Below, piece after piece: positions 31,139 to 39,257 of a DNA stretch of 64,000 nt. The notes under the pieces were generated by a model. The model was given only the letters and a program-made list of their open reading frames with translations, made no database searches and had not been told where the DNA came from. Each line of letters begins with the position of its first letter. The first letter of the stretch is position 1. The stretch comes from Phycisphaerales bacterium (GTDB lineage Bacteria; Planctomycetota; Phycisphaerae; Phycisphaerales; UBA1924). Made by a program: the position numbers and the translations under genes. The DNA is taken from NCBI GenBank assembly GCA_029260475.1, contig JAJDDE010000146.1:1-64000 (forward strand), read 5' to 3'.

Positions 31139-31595
31139 GGCTCGACTCGGACTGCTCCTCGTACTCGTCCGCCTTCGTGAGCCACTCCGCATCGACGAAC
31201 GAGCGCCCGTGCGTGCGGATGATGCCCGTGGGCCTCCCGGTCTCGCGGAGGATCTTGATCAGTTCTTGCTCGTCGTCGATCATCAGGACGCTCGACGCGG
31301 TGCGCTGCGTGGAGACGGTGATGAGGCGCAGGGCGGGTTCGGGGATGGTGACGGGCTCGTCCTGGTGCGCGAATTCGGTGGGGATCGGGTCGGTCTTCTC
31401 AGGGGCCGTCACGATCTGGCCACCGGTAGGAGCCGGGGGCGTCGCGGGGGCGTAGATGAGCATTACGGTCGGCACGAGCAGCGCGATCGCGAGGGCGCCG
31501 GTGACCGCCGCGAGGCCGCGTTGCCGGCGCACGCGCTTGGTGCGTCGGAGTTCCGTGAGCAGGGCGTCGAGACGCGGTTCGGTTGGTGTGTTCAT
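31113..31595 (-). CDS. Putative single-span anti-sigma protein
   Basis: 160 residues: a basic N-terminus (LTELRRTKRVRRQRG), one membrane span (about residues 28-50, LAAVTGALAIALLVPTVMLIYA), then a periplasmic-type domain with a Pro-rich stretch and a folded part (LRLITVSTQRTASSVLMIDDEQELI). The ATG overlaps the stop of the upstream ECF sigma gene, so a role as its anti-sigma partner is inferred from layout. The cytoplasmic part is only about 27 residues, short for a sigma-binding domain, so it may instead relay a signal. Confidence 0.65.
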   Translation of the reverse strand: MNTPTEPRLDALLTELRRTKRVRRQRGLAAVTGALAIALLVPTVMLIYAPATPPAPTGGQIVTAPEKTDPIPTEFAHQDEPVTIPEPALRLITVSTQRTASSVLMIDDEQELIKILRETGRPTGIIRTHGRSFVDAEWLTKADEYEEQSESSPTPLSPTV

Positions 31596-32152
31596 GCGCG
31601 TTCTCCTTCGTTCATCGACTCTCGCATCTTGCGGAAGGACCGCTTCAGACGCCCGTCCACGGCGCTCGGCGTGAGGCCGAAGGCCCGCCCGATGCGCTCG
31701 AGCGTCCAGCCGAACCGCACGCGCGACTCGATGAGCCCGCGCAGTTCGTCCTCGGACTCCTCCAGCAATCGCAGGGCGTGATCGAATTCCGTCGGCGCCG
31801 GGTGCTCGCTCGTTTCGCCGAGCCCCTCGTGCTCGCGATCGCGTCGGTGGCGTTTACGCGCACGCAGCGTGTCCACGGCGCACCGTCGCGCCGTCGTGGT
31901 AAGCCACGCGCCGATCGCCGCATCGGTGTCGAGCACCGGCATCTTGCGGATGACTTTCATGAAGACCTCCTGCGTCGTGTCGTCCACGCTCGGATCGTCG
32001 CCCAGGGAAGTGCGGACGGTGCGCCGCACGTGCGCGTGCCAGCGGTGGTAGAGCAGCGTAAAGGCCAACTCGTCGCCCGACGCGACGCGCGCCGAGAGGC
32101 CCCGCGCATCGGCGGGGCCTTCGGGAGCCTGTGGTGCGGGTTGATCGGGCAT
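31592..32152 (-). CDS. ECF-type RNA polymerase sigma factor
   Basis: 186 residues. Region 2 reads ELAFTLLYHRWHAHVRRTV, VDDTTQEVFMKVIRKMP and IGAWLTTTARRCAVDTLRARKR. Region 4 reads DELRGLIESRVRFGWTLERIGRAFGLTPSAVDGRLKRSFRKMRE. The ATG at 32152 starts cleanly before region 2. It is 69 nt behind a secreted STN-like protein gene and overlaps the single-span protein gene, forming a three-gene unit that resembles FecI/FecR-type surface signalling. Confidence 0.9.
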   Translation of the reverse strand: MPDQPAPQAPEGPADARGLSARVASGDELAFTLLYHRWHAHVRRTVRTSLGDDPSVDDTTQEVFMKVIRKMPVLDTDAAIGAWLTTTARRCAVDTLRARKRHRRDREHEGLGETSEHPAPTEFDHALRLLEESEDELRGLIESRVRFGWTLERIGRAFGLTPSAVDGRLKRSFRKMRESMNEGERA

Positions 32153-32221
32153 GCGTTCACGGGTTTCCGGGGGATTTTTCCGGGGATTCCGGGGATTCCG
32201 GGGGTCCGGGTGTCCGAGCGA

Positions 32222-33640
32222 TCAGCGCCCGCGTCCGCCGCCGTTCGAGGGTGCGCTGGTGCCGGGACCAGAGCCGGAGCCGGTACCGATGCTGGAGCGC
32301 CTGCTGCCGGGCGTGCTGACCGCCGGCGCTGCGTTCAGGCTCAGCGTGCTCCCGAGCCCGCGGCTGACGCTGAACTCGCGGGACAGGATGCTCTCGTCCA
32401 GCGGCGCCAGTTCGCCTTCCTCGACGCCCTTGATCAGCGCGTCGAGCTGGGCCATCAGCACCTCGATGTTGCTCCACCTGACACTGAGCACATCGAGGTC
32501 GTTCATCCCCGAGGCCTGCTGATCGGTGAGCGCGTTGACGCGGGCGATCGTCTGGGCCGCCTGCCGGGCCTCGCCCGCCTCGTCCAGTGCGCGGATACGG
32601 CGGGTGAGTTCGTCGATCTCGATCGCGATCGATTCCATGCGGGCCTGTCGATCGTCGGCCGAGGCCGCCAGGCGTTCGATCTCGCGCTTCAGTGCCCCGC
32701 GGTACTGGCGCATCCGAGACAGCGGATCCATCATGTTGGCGTCGATAATCGCGGAGCGTCCCAGCCCGCTGATGACGGCCTCGATGAGTTGCATGGACGC
32801 GGTGTCTCCGACCGCGATGAGCAGGCCCGTGGGCTCGTGGAACCGGAGATTGGGTTGCTGCTTCGAGCCCAGTGTTTCGAGGCCGACCTCGATCGCCCCC
32901 AGCAGCGTCTGCGCGTTCATCCCCTGGGCGGTCATCTCGCGGAGGCTCCACACGCGCGACGCGGAGTTCACCCCGCGACGGCTGCTCTGCACTTCCACGC
33001 GGTACAGGTTGTCAAACTCTTCAACGCCCACGCGCCACGCGGCATCGCCGGTCATCCCCTCCATGCCGTCGAGCATGTACACCGCCGCCTCGAGCGACAC
33101 GTTGCTGAGCGAGAGTTGCTGCACGGGCACGTCAACGCTCTCGCCGGTCAGCACCACCTTGCCGCGAGCGCCGGAGCGCTTGAGCAAATCGATGTACTGC
33201 ACGAGCGAGCCGCCTCCGAATTCGAGCGTGCTGATCGCGGGGGAGGGCGACGCCTCGGGCAGCACCATCTCCGCGAGGAAGACGATGATCGGCACACCCG
33301 CACCGGACTCGAAGGGCGCTCCCCAGTCCTGCGACGTGACCAACTGGGTCGGCACGCTGGTCAGCCGTTCGCAGAGCGAGAGCACCTGCGGGTACTCCAC
33401 GTTCTTGAGCTCGAACGCGGGCAGCTTGATCTCAGCCGCACGCTCGGGCGTGATGAGCATGGCGCGTCCGTCCACGCCCTCGCGGACCATGTCGATGAAC
33501 TCGTCCAGCCCGCCTCCCTCGAAGGAGACGCTGTAGAGCCCGTTGTCCTCGTCGGTGACACGCATCTGGTGTTCCGCGAGAGTCAGCGGCGAGAGTGTGA
33601 GCGTGGTGATCAGTCCCAGAAGGGCGGTGCGTGCGTGCAT
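32222..33640 (-). CDS. Secreted protein with secretin/STN-like repeats
   Basis: 472 residues with a signal peptide (MHARTALLGLITTLTLSPLTLA). Two segments resemble the short STN/secretin N-terminal fold. The first is LDEFIDMVREGVDGRAMLITPERAAEIKLPAFELKNVEYPQVLSLC. The second is TLEFGGGSLVQYIDLLKRSGARGKVVLTGESVDVPVQQLSLSNVSLEAAVYMLDGM. A helical coiled-coil region follows (about residues 295-390), then a Ser/Gly-rich tail. No outer-membrane secretin core is seen. It is upstream of an ECF sigma factor and a single-span protein, so a sensing role is plausible. Confidence 0.75.
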   Translation of the reverse strand: MHARTALLGLITTLTLSPLTLAEHQMRVTDEDNGLYSVSFEGGGLDEFIDMVREGVDGRAMLITPERAAEIKLPAFELKNVEYPQVLSLCERLTSVPTQLVTSQDWGAPFESGAGVPIIVFLAEMVLPEASPSPAISTLEFGGGSLVQYIDLLKRSGARGKVVLTGESVDVPVQQLSLSNVSLEAAVYMLDGMEGMTGDAAWRVGVEEFDNLYRVEVQSSRRGVNSASRVWSLREMTAQGMNAQTLLGAIEVGLETLGSKQQPNLRFHEPTGLLIAVGDTASMQLIEAVISGLGRSAIIDANMMDPLSRMRQYRGALKREIERLAASADDRQARMESIAIEIDELTRRIRALDEAGEARQAAQTIARVNALTDQQASGMNDLDVLSVRWSNIEVLMAQLDALIKGVEEGELAPLDESILSREFSVSRGLGSTLSLNAAPAVSTPGSRRSSIGTGSGSGPGTSAPSNGGGRGR

Positions 33641-33726
33641 GGGGGGGTCTCCTTGAATGGGTGACCGGCGTGGTCACCCCCTAGGACGGGCCCAGACGCC
33701 CCGTTTCGCGCCGCAGCCACGATTTT

Positions 33727-34974
33727 CTACCGGAGACCGGCCACGAAGGACGCGATCCGCTCGGCGCCCGCCCGGATCTGCTCCTGGCTGCACGCGAAGG
33801 TGAAGCGGAAGCAGCGTTTGCCGCCCGTGCCGAAGTCCTCGCCCGGCACCACCGCGACGTGGGCCTCGTCCAGCAGAGCGCTCGCGAAGGTCATGCCGGA
33901 ATCGATGGTGGCGCCGGTCGGCGTGTACTTGCCGAAGTGGGCGCTCACGTCGGGGAAGAGATAGAAGGCGCCCATCGGCTTCGGGCACTTGAAGCCATCG
34001 ATCCCCGCGATCGCCTTGTACGCCACCTTGGAACGGCGCTCGAATTCGACGCGCATCTCCTCGACCTGCGCGTCGCACTCCTTCACCGCGGTGACGATCG
34101 CCGGCATGATGAACGTCGGGATCGCGGTCGTCGATTGGCTCTGTAGTTTCTTCACCGCGCCGACGAGCTTGCTCCCGAACGTGCCGGGGCAGGCGAAGTA
34201 GCCGATGCGCCAGCCCGTCATCGCGTAGGCCTTGCTCAGCCCGTTCACGGTGACCACGCGTTTCGCGATGCCCGGCAGCGAGCCCAGCGACAGGTGCTGG
34301 TTGCCGTCGAAGAGGATTTTCTCGTACAGCTCATCGGAGATCACCACAAGGCCCGGGGCGATTGTGCCGGCGGCCTCTTCGATCACCGCGCCGAGGGCGC
34401 GGAGCTCGCGGGGCGTGTACATGGTGCCGCAGGGGTTGGAGGGCGAGTTGATGACGACGATCTTGGTGTTCTTGGTGATCGCCGCCTTCAGCTCGGCGGG
34501 GGTGATCTTGAAGTCGCGCTCCGCGGTCGTCGGGATCTCGTCCATCACGCCGCCCGCGAGCTCGATCTGCGGGCGGTAGCTCACCCACGCGGGCACCGGC
34601 AGCACCACGCGGTTGGGTGTCCCAGCGTCCGCGGGGTCGAGCAGGGCCTGGAAGATCTGATAGAGCGAGTGCTTGCCGCCCGAGGTGACGACCACATGGT
34701 CGGGCGTGAGGCCCGGGATGCCGTTCTCGTCGGTGAGCTTGTCGCACAGGGCCTTTCGGCAGGCGGCGTCCCCCGGCACGGGGCCGTAGGAGGTCATCCC
34801 CGCGTCCAGAGCCCGCTTGCAGGCGTCTACGATCGGCTGGGGCGTGCCGAAATCGGGCTCACCGGCGGCGAACGAGATCACATCCACCCCCTGGGCCTTC
34901 AATTCGCGGGCTCGGGCAGCGACAGCCAGGGTGGCGGAGGGTTTCAGGGCCTCGAGGCGGCGTGCGATGTTCAT
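33727..34974 (-). CDS. Class I aminotransferase (aspartate aminotransferase-like)
   Basis: A 415-residue PLP enzyme. Fold-type I features: ISFAAGEPDFGTP near the N-terminus (substrate loop), SGGKHSLYQ, NSPSNPCGTMYT, ISDELYEKILFDG, the PLP-lysine motif NGLSKAYAMTGWRIGY, and FRFTFACS with the substrate-carboxylate Arg near the end. The pattern fits aspartate aminotransferase subgroup I-gamma (Bacillus/Thermus type), converting aspartate and 2-oxoglutarate to oxaloacetate and glutamate. Related enzymes act on aromatic amino acids, so substrate choice is not certain. It appears monocistronic. Confidence 0.88.
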   Translation of the reverse strand: MNIARRLEALKPSATLAVAARARELKAQGVDVISFAAGEPDFGTPQPIVDACKRALDAGMTSYGPVPGDAACRKALCDKLTDENGIPGLTPDHVVVTSGGKHSLYQIFQALLDPADAGTPNRVVLPVPAWVSYRPQIELAGGVMDEIPTTAERDFKITPAELKAAITKNTKIVVINSPSNPCGTMYTPRELRALGAVIEEAAGTIAPGLVVISDELYEKILFDGNQHLSLGSLPGIAKRVVTVNGLSKAYAMTGWRIGYFACPGTFGSKLVGAVKKLQSQSTTAIPTFIMPAIVTAVKECDAQVEEMRVEFERRSKVAYKAIAGIDGFKCPKPMGAFYLFPDVSAHFGKYTPTGATIDSGMTFASALLDEAHVAVVPGEDFGTGGKRCFRFTFACSQEQIRAGAERIASFVAGLR

Positions 34975-35161
34975 GGCGCTGAAGATACCCTGCTGAGGGC
35001 GTGGCGTCGGACGGCCCCGAGGGCGGCCCGATGCCGGGACACGTCAGCCTCCGCCTCGCCTCCGCCGAGGTCCCGGTCTACTATTGATTCCCACGCGGTG
35101 CCCGGTCGGGCTCCGGCTGTGGTTGACTCCATTCAACACTTTCCGCGAGCACCGAAGCCCT

Positions 35162-35431
35162 ATGGCGATCTCCCAAGAGCACCGCACCAAGATCATCACC
35201 GACTACGCCCAGAAAGAGGGCGACACCGGTTCCCCCGAGGTTCAGGTCGCGGTGCTGACCGCGGAAATCCAGGACCTCACCGAGCACATGAAGCGCAACA
35301 AGCACGACTTCTCGTCGCGCCGCGGCCTCATGCAGAAGGTTTCCAAGCGCTCCCGCCTCACGCGGTACCTGCAGCGCAACGACGATGAGCGTTACAAGAA
35401 GCTCATCGGCAGCCTCGGGCTCCGCAAGTAA
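35162..35431 (+). CDS. rpsO: 30S ribosomal protein S15
   Basis: 89 residues, the standard length. The sequence matches S15 throughout: GDTGSPEVQVAVLTAEI and LTEHMKRNKHDFSSRRGLMQKVSKRSRLTRYLQRNDDERYKKLI. S15 binds 16S rRNA in the central domain and nucleates platform assembly. The ATG at 35162 (MAISQEHR) is used, not the longer track start. It is followed by a strong terminator and then pnp, the usual rpsO-pnp order, here separated by termination. Confidence 0.98.
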   Translation: MAISQEHRTKIITDYAQKEGDTGSPEVQVAVLTAEIQDLTEHMKRNKHDFSSRRGLMQKVSKRSRLTRYLQRNDDERYKKLIGSLGLRK

Positions 35432-35454
35432 TCAAGGCTCTCCCGGGCCGGTGT

Positions 35455-35478
35455 TCGAACGGACACCGGCCCGTTTTT
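35455..35478 (+). terminator. Rho-independent terminator after rpsO
   Basis: The stem GGGCCGGTGT/ACACCGGCCC is followed by GTTTTT, 23 nt after the rpsO stop. Read-through or a second promoter in the 235-nt gap must supply pnp. Confidence 0.9.
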
Positions 35479-35713
35479 CGTATTGGGCTCCGTTGGAACG
35501 GGGCCGGTCCTGTTCACTATGCCCCGACGGGCGTGACCGTTTGAACCGGGCAGCAGGCGCACCGCTCTTCCGACCTCCTCGCGAGCGTCGCGGAGAGCGC
35601 CCCGCCCACTGCCTCTTCGATCGGCGCACCGAGAAGGGCGCCCCCCGAGGGCCGACGCGCGGACGTGAGCGCATCGGAACGGCTCGGGGCGACACATCGA
35701 AAGGCATCTGTCC

Positions 35714-37879
35714 ATGCTGTCCACACACAGCGTCGAGCGCGAAATCGGCGGGCGCACCATGCGCATCGAAACCGGCCTCGTCGCGAAGCTCGCCACCTCC
35801 TGCGTCCTCGTCACCTACGGCGAGACCACCGTCATGTGCTCCTGCGTCCGCGCCAAGCCCCGACCGGGCCTCGACTTCTTCCCCATGCAGGTCGATTACC
35901 GCGAGAAGCTCCCCGCCGCGGGCAAGTTCCCGGGCGGATTCCGCAAGCGTGAGGGCGCTCCCAACGAGAAGGAAGTCCTCACCATGCGGATGATCGATCG
36001 CCCGATCCGTCCGCTCTTCCCCGACGGCTTCATCGACGAGGTGCAGATCCAGTGCTGGGTCATGAGCCACGACACGCAGAACGACGCGGACGTGCTCGCT
36101 TCGGTCGGCGCCGCCGCCGCCCTCGCGCTCTCCAACGCCCCCTTCGAGGGCCCCCTGGGCACCGTGCGCGTCGGCCGCATCCACACCGATGACGGCTACA
36201 CCCTCGTCGTGAACCCCACCGTCGCGCAGCTCGAGTACTCCGACCTCGACCTCGTCCTCTCGGGCCACCGCGACGGCATCAACATGATCGAAGTCGGCGC
36301 CGCAGAGATCCCCGACGACGAGATGCTCGAGGCCATCGAGTTCGGCTACAACGAGATCACGCCCATCCTCGACATGATCGACGAGCTCGCCGATCAGTGC
36401 GGCCAAGAGGTCGAAGAGTGGGAGTCCTCGCTCCCCGATGAGGACGTCATCGCCGAGGTCAAGAAGATCGCGGAGAAGGACCTCACCAAGGCCCGCCAGA
36501 TCAAGAGCAAGAACGAGCGCGGCACCAAGGTGCGCGAGATCAAGCAGAAGATGCTCGACGAGCACTTCGTCGTGAACGCGAGCGGCACGTACGAGCAGTT
36601 CCAGGTCTCCGACAAGCGCCGCCGTCACGCGAACGATGCCTTCCGCATCCTCGAGAAGAAGATCACGCGCAAGCTCATCGTCGAGAAGGGCCTCCGCGCC
36701 GACGGCCGCGATCTCGACGCGATCCGGCCCCTCGAGATGCAGGTCGGCGTCTTCGCCCGCCCGCACGGCTCGGCGATGTTCCAGCGAGGCGAGACCCAGT
36801 CGCTCGTCACCGCCACCCTCGGCACCGGGCGCGACGAGCAGATCGTCGATGGCCTCACCCCCGAGTACTCCAAGAAGTTCTACCTCCACTACAACTTCCC
36901 GCCCTTCTCGGTCGGCGAAGCCGGTCGCATCATGGGCCCGGGCCGTCGCGAACTCGGTCACGGTGCGCTCGCTGAGCGCTCCCTCATGGGCATCCTCCCC
37001 GACCCCGAGGACTTCCCCTACACCATCCGCATCGTCTCGGACATCACAGAGTCCAACGGCTCCTCGTCGATGGCCTCGATCTGCGGCGGCTGCCTCGCCC
37101 TCATGGACGCGGGCGTCCCCATTACCGACACCTGCGCCGGCATCACGGTGGGCCGCTTCACCGATGAGAAGGGCAAGAAGATCACCTACGTGATGGACAT
37201 CATCGGAGAGGAAGACTTCTTCGGCGATATGGACTTCAAGATCGCCGGTACCCGCGAGGGCATCACCGGCATCCAGCTCGACCTCAAGGCCCGAGGCCTC
37301 GACATGAAGGAGATCACGACCTCCTTCAAGATGGCCAAGACCGGCCGCATCGAGCTCATCGACGCGATGGAAGAGGTCATCGAAGGCCCGCGCGAGGACA
37401 TCAGCCCCTACGCCCCGCGCATCCACACCCTCATGATCCACCCCGACCGCATCGGCAAGCTCATCGGCCCGGGCGGCAAAACCATCCGCGCCATCCAGGA
37501 GCGTCACGCCGTCAACATCGACGTCGAGGACGACGGCTCCGTCACGATCTCCTCCGCCGACGGCCCCGCGCTCAACGGCGCCATCGCCGAGGTCGAGGCG
37601 CTCGTCGCCGAGATCAAGGTCGGCACCGTCTTCGAGGGCAAGGTCGTCAGCCTCAAGGACTTCGGCGCCTTCATCGAACTCGCCCCGGGCACCGACGGGA
37701 TGTGCCACATCTCCGAGATCGCCGAGGGCTTCGTGAAGGACATCAACGACGTGGTGAAGGTTGGCGACAACCTCCGCGTGAAGGTCATCAACGTGGACGA
37801 CCAAGGCCGCATCAAGCTGAGCCGCAAGGCCCTGCTCCGCGACGAGGCTCCCGCTGAGGAGGAGACGGTCGAGGCGTAA
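35714..37879 (+). CDS. pnp: Polynucleotide phosphorylase
   Basis: A 721-residue 3'-5' exoribonuclease using phosphate, central to RNA decay. Two RNase PH-type domains are present (RIETGLVAKLATSCVLVTYGETTVMCS near the start; LRADGRDLDAIRPLEMQVG and GRRELGHGALAERSL in the second), linked by a helical domain. A KH domain (IHPDRIGKLIGPGGKTIRAIQ) and a C-terminal S1 domain (GTVFEGKVVSLKDFGAFIEL) follow. The length is typical. The 235-nt gap after rpsO contains GC-rich inverted repeats that could form the autoregulatory leader known in other bacteria. Confidence 0.98.
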   Translation: MLSTHSVEREIGGRTMRIETGLVAKLATSCVLVTYGETTVMCSCVRAKPRPGLDFFPMQVDYREKLPAAGKFPGGFRKREGAPNEKEVLTMRMIDRPIRPLFPDGFIDEVQIQCWVMSHDTQNDADVLASVGAAAALALSNAPFEGPLGTVRVGRIHTDDGYTLVVNPTVAQLEYSDLDLVLSGHRDGINMIEVGAAEIPDDEMLEAIEFGYNEITPILDMIDELADQCGQEVEEWESSLPDEDVIAEVKKIAEKDLTKARQIKSKNERGTKVREIKQKMLDEHFVVNASGTYEQFQVSDKRRRHANDAFRILEKKITRKLIVEKGLRADGRDLDAIRPLEMQVGVFARPHGSAMFQRGETQSLVTATLGTGRDEQIVDGLTPEYSKKFYLHYNFPPFSVGEAGRIMGPGRRELGHGALAERSLMGILPDPEDFPYTIRIVSDITESNGSSSMASICGGCLALMDAGVPITDTCAGITVGRFTDEKGKKITYVMDIIGEEDFFGDMDFKIAGTREGITGIQLDLKARGLDMKEITTSFKMAKTGRIELIDAMEEVIEGPREDISPYAPRIHTLMIHPDRIGKLIGPGGKTIRAIQERHAVNIDVEDDGSVTISSADGPALNGAIAEVEALVAEIKVGTVFEGKVVSLKDFGAFIELAPGTDGMCHISEIAEGFVKDINDVVKVGDNLRVKVINVDDQGRIKLSRKALLRDEAPAEEETVEA

Positions 37880-37925
37880 TCGCCCCGTCCTCTCCGTCCG
37901 AGATCGACAACCTGATCCTTCGAAA

Positions 37926-37958
37926 ACGCCCTCACGTTCCGTGGGGGCGTGTTTTTTT
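37926..37958 (+). terminator. Rho-independent terminator after pnp
   Basis: The stem ACGCCCTCACG/CGTGGGGGCGT is followed by GTTTTTTT, 47 nt after the pnp stop. Confidence 0.88.
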
Positions 37959-37966
37959 ATAGTGGA

Positions 37967-37996
37967 TTGATGACATCGCATCCTGTAGTCTGATAT
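37967..37996 (+). promoter_or_regulatory. Candidate promoter of the cold-shock gene
   Basis: TTGATG, 18 nt, TGATAT, leaving a 5' UTR of about 65 nt before the cold-shock protein ATG. Confidence 0.4.
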
Positions 37997-38069
37997 GTGC
38001 TGGTCCTGCGTTCTCGTGCCGACGTCGGTGTGGGGGTTTGGGCGATCCGGGGAGCATCGGAAGGCTCAG

Positions 38070-38357
38070 ATGGACGGCATCCGTTCTGGCAACCGTTTGC
38101 AGGGCGTCGAAGGACGCGTGAAGTGGTTCGATCCCAAGAAGGGCTTCGGCTTCATCGTGGGCCCCGACGGGCAGGACATCTTCACGCACTACACCCAGAT
38201 CGAGGGCGAAGGGTTCCGCGTGCTCCAGGACAACGCGCTGGTGACCTACTCCGCCGAACTCACCGACAAGGGCTGGCACGCGACGAGCGTGGTGCCCATC
38301 GTCGAGGAGGGGGCCGCGTCCCCGCGGCGCCAGTTCGCCCGGACCGCCCGGCGGTGA
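38070..38357 (+). CDS. Cold-shock domain protein
   Basis: 95 residues with one cold-shock domain (about residues 14-70). RNP1 is KGFGFI inside GRVKWFDPKKGFGFIVG and RNP2 is DIFTHYTQI, so it should bind single-stranded RNA or DNA as a chaperone. RNP2 differs slightly from the usual VFVHF. The ends are longer than in CspA: a 13-residue N-terminal lead and a basic C-terminal tail (SPRRQFARTARR). The ATG at 38070 follows GGAAGG; the track start at 37995 lies in the UTR. Confidence 0.92.
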   Translation: MDGIRSGNRLQGVEGRVKWFDPKKGFGFIVGPDGQDIFTHYTQIEGEGFRVLQDNALVTYSAELTDKGWHATSVVPIVEEGAASPRRQFARTARR

Positions 38358-38390
38358 TCCCCGCTCCATCGCACCGCGTACGCTGAAGCG

Positions 38391-39254
38391 ATGTCCGCGG
38401 CTTGGTTCACAATCGGTGCGCTCTCGGGCGTCGCGCTCTGCGCGGGCGTGGGGCTGCCGCTGTTGCTGCGTCAGTCGAGGCGCCAGGTGGCGCGCATGAA
38501 GGCGGCCGAACGGCGCGCTCGCGGCGCAGAACGCATGGCGGAGATCGGGCAGATGACCGGCGGCCTCGCCCACGAGATCAAAAACCCGCTCTCGACCATC
38601 GGACTCAACGCGCAGCTCCTCGAGGAATCCATCGGCGATCTCGACATCGATCCGGGCGAACGCACCCGCATCGTCAAGCGCCTGGGCACGCTGCGCCGCG
38701 AGTCCGAGCGCCTGCGCGACACGCTCACCGACTTCCTGCGCTTCGCGGGGGAGGTGCGGCTGCACCCGCAGGACGCGGACCTCAACGCCATCGTCGAGGA
38801 GATCGCGGACTTCTACGCCCCGCAGGCACAGCACCACCGCATCCGGTTCCGGCACGAGACCACCGGCAGGAAGATGGCCGTCCGCGTGGACGCCGCCCTC
38901 TTCAAGCAGGCGCTGCTGAACCTGCTCATCAACGCGACGCAGGCGATGATCAACCAGCCGCAGAGCGACGCTCGCCCGCGCGAGCTCATCATCCGCACGC
39001 ACGAGGGCGAGCTCGACGGCGCCCCCGCTTTCTGCGTCCACGTCATCGACACGGGCCCGGGCATCGCGCCCGATGCGCAGGACAAGATCTTCACGCCCTA
39101 CTACACGACCAAATCGGCCGGCTCCGGGCTGGGGCTGCCCACCGCGCTGCGCCTCGTCGAAGAACACGGCGGCACACTCGAACTCCACTCGGAGCCGGGC
39201 GTGGGCACCGATTTCTGCATCACGCTGCCCAGGGGAGACCCGTCGATCGCGTGA
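38391..39254 (+). CDS. Orphan sensor histidine kinase
   Basis: 287 residues. One N-terminal membrane span (AAWFTIGALSGVALCAGVGLPLLL) is followed directly by the kinase core: H-box GGLAHEIKNPLSTIGLNAQLL, N-box LLNLLINATQAM, G1 VIDTGPGIAPDAQDKIF, and G2 GSGLGLPTALRLVEEHGG. No periplasmic sensor domain exists, so input may be cytoplasmic or through the membrane. No response regulator is adjacent; the LuxR-type protein at 41.6 kb lacks a receiver domain. It is convergent with kynU, 3 nt apart. Confidence 0.92.
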   Translation: MSAAWFTIGALSGVALCAGVGLPLLLRQSRRQVARMKAAERRARGAERMAEIGQMTGGLAHEIKNPLSTIGLNAQLLEESIGDLDIDPGERTRIVKRLGTLRRESERLRDTLTDFLRFAGEVRLHPQDADLNAIVEEIADFYAPQAQHHRIRFRHETTGRKMAVRVDAALFKQALLNLLINATQAMINQPQSDARPRELIIRTHEGELDGAPAFCVHVIDTGPGIAPDAQDKIFTPYYTTKSAGSGLGLPTALRLVEEHGGTLELHSEPGVGTDFCITLPRGDPSIA

Positions 39255-39257
39255 CGA

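Noticed and set aside
32160-32221. Short tandem CCGGGGATT-type repeats between the STN-like gene and the sigma gene
   Set aside because: About three short imperfect copies in a 69-nt gap; too little to call a functional repeat.
31583-33664. 693-codon plus-strand ORF opposite the ECF sigma and STN-like genes
   Set aside because: It spans three real genes and their junctions on the other strand and has no family motifs.
35432-37981. 849-codon ORF opposite pnp
   Set aside because: Antisense shadow; the sequence is an Asp/Val/Leu/Gly pattern mirrored from pnp codons.
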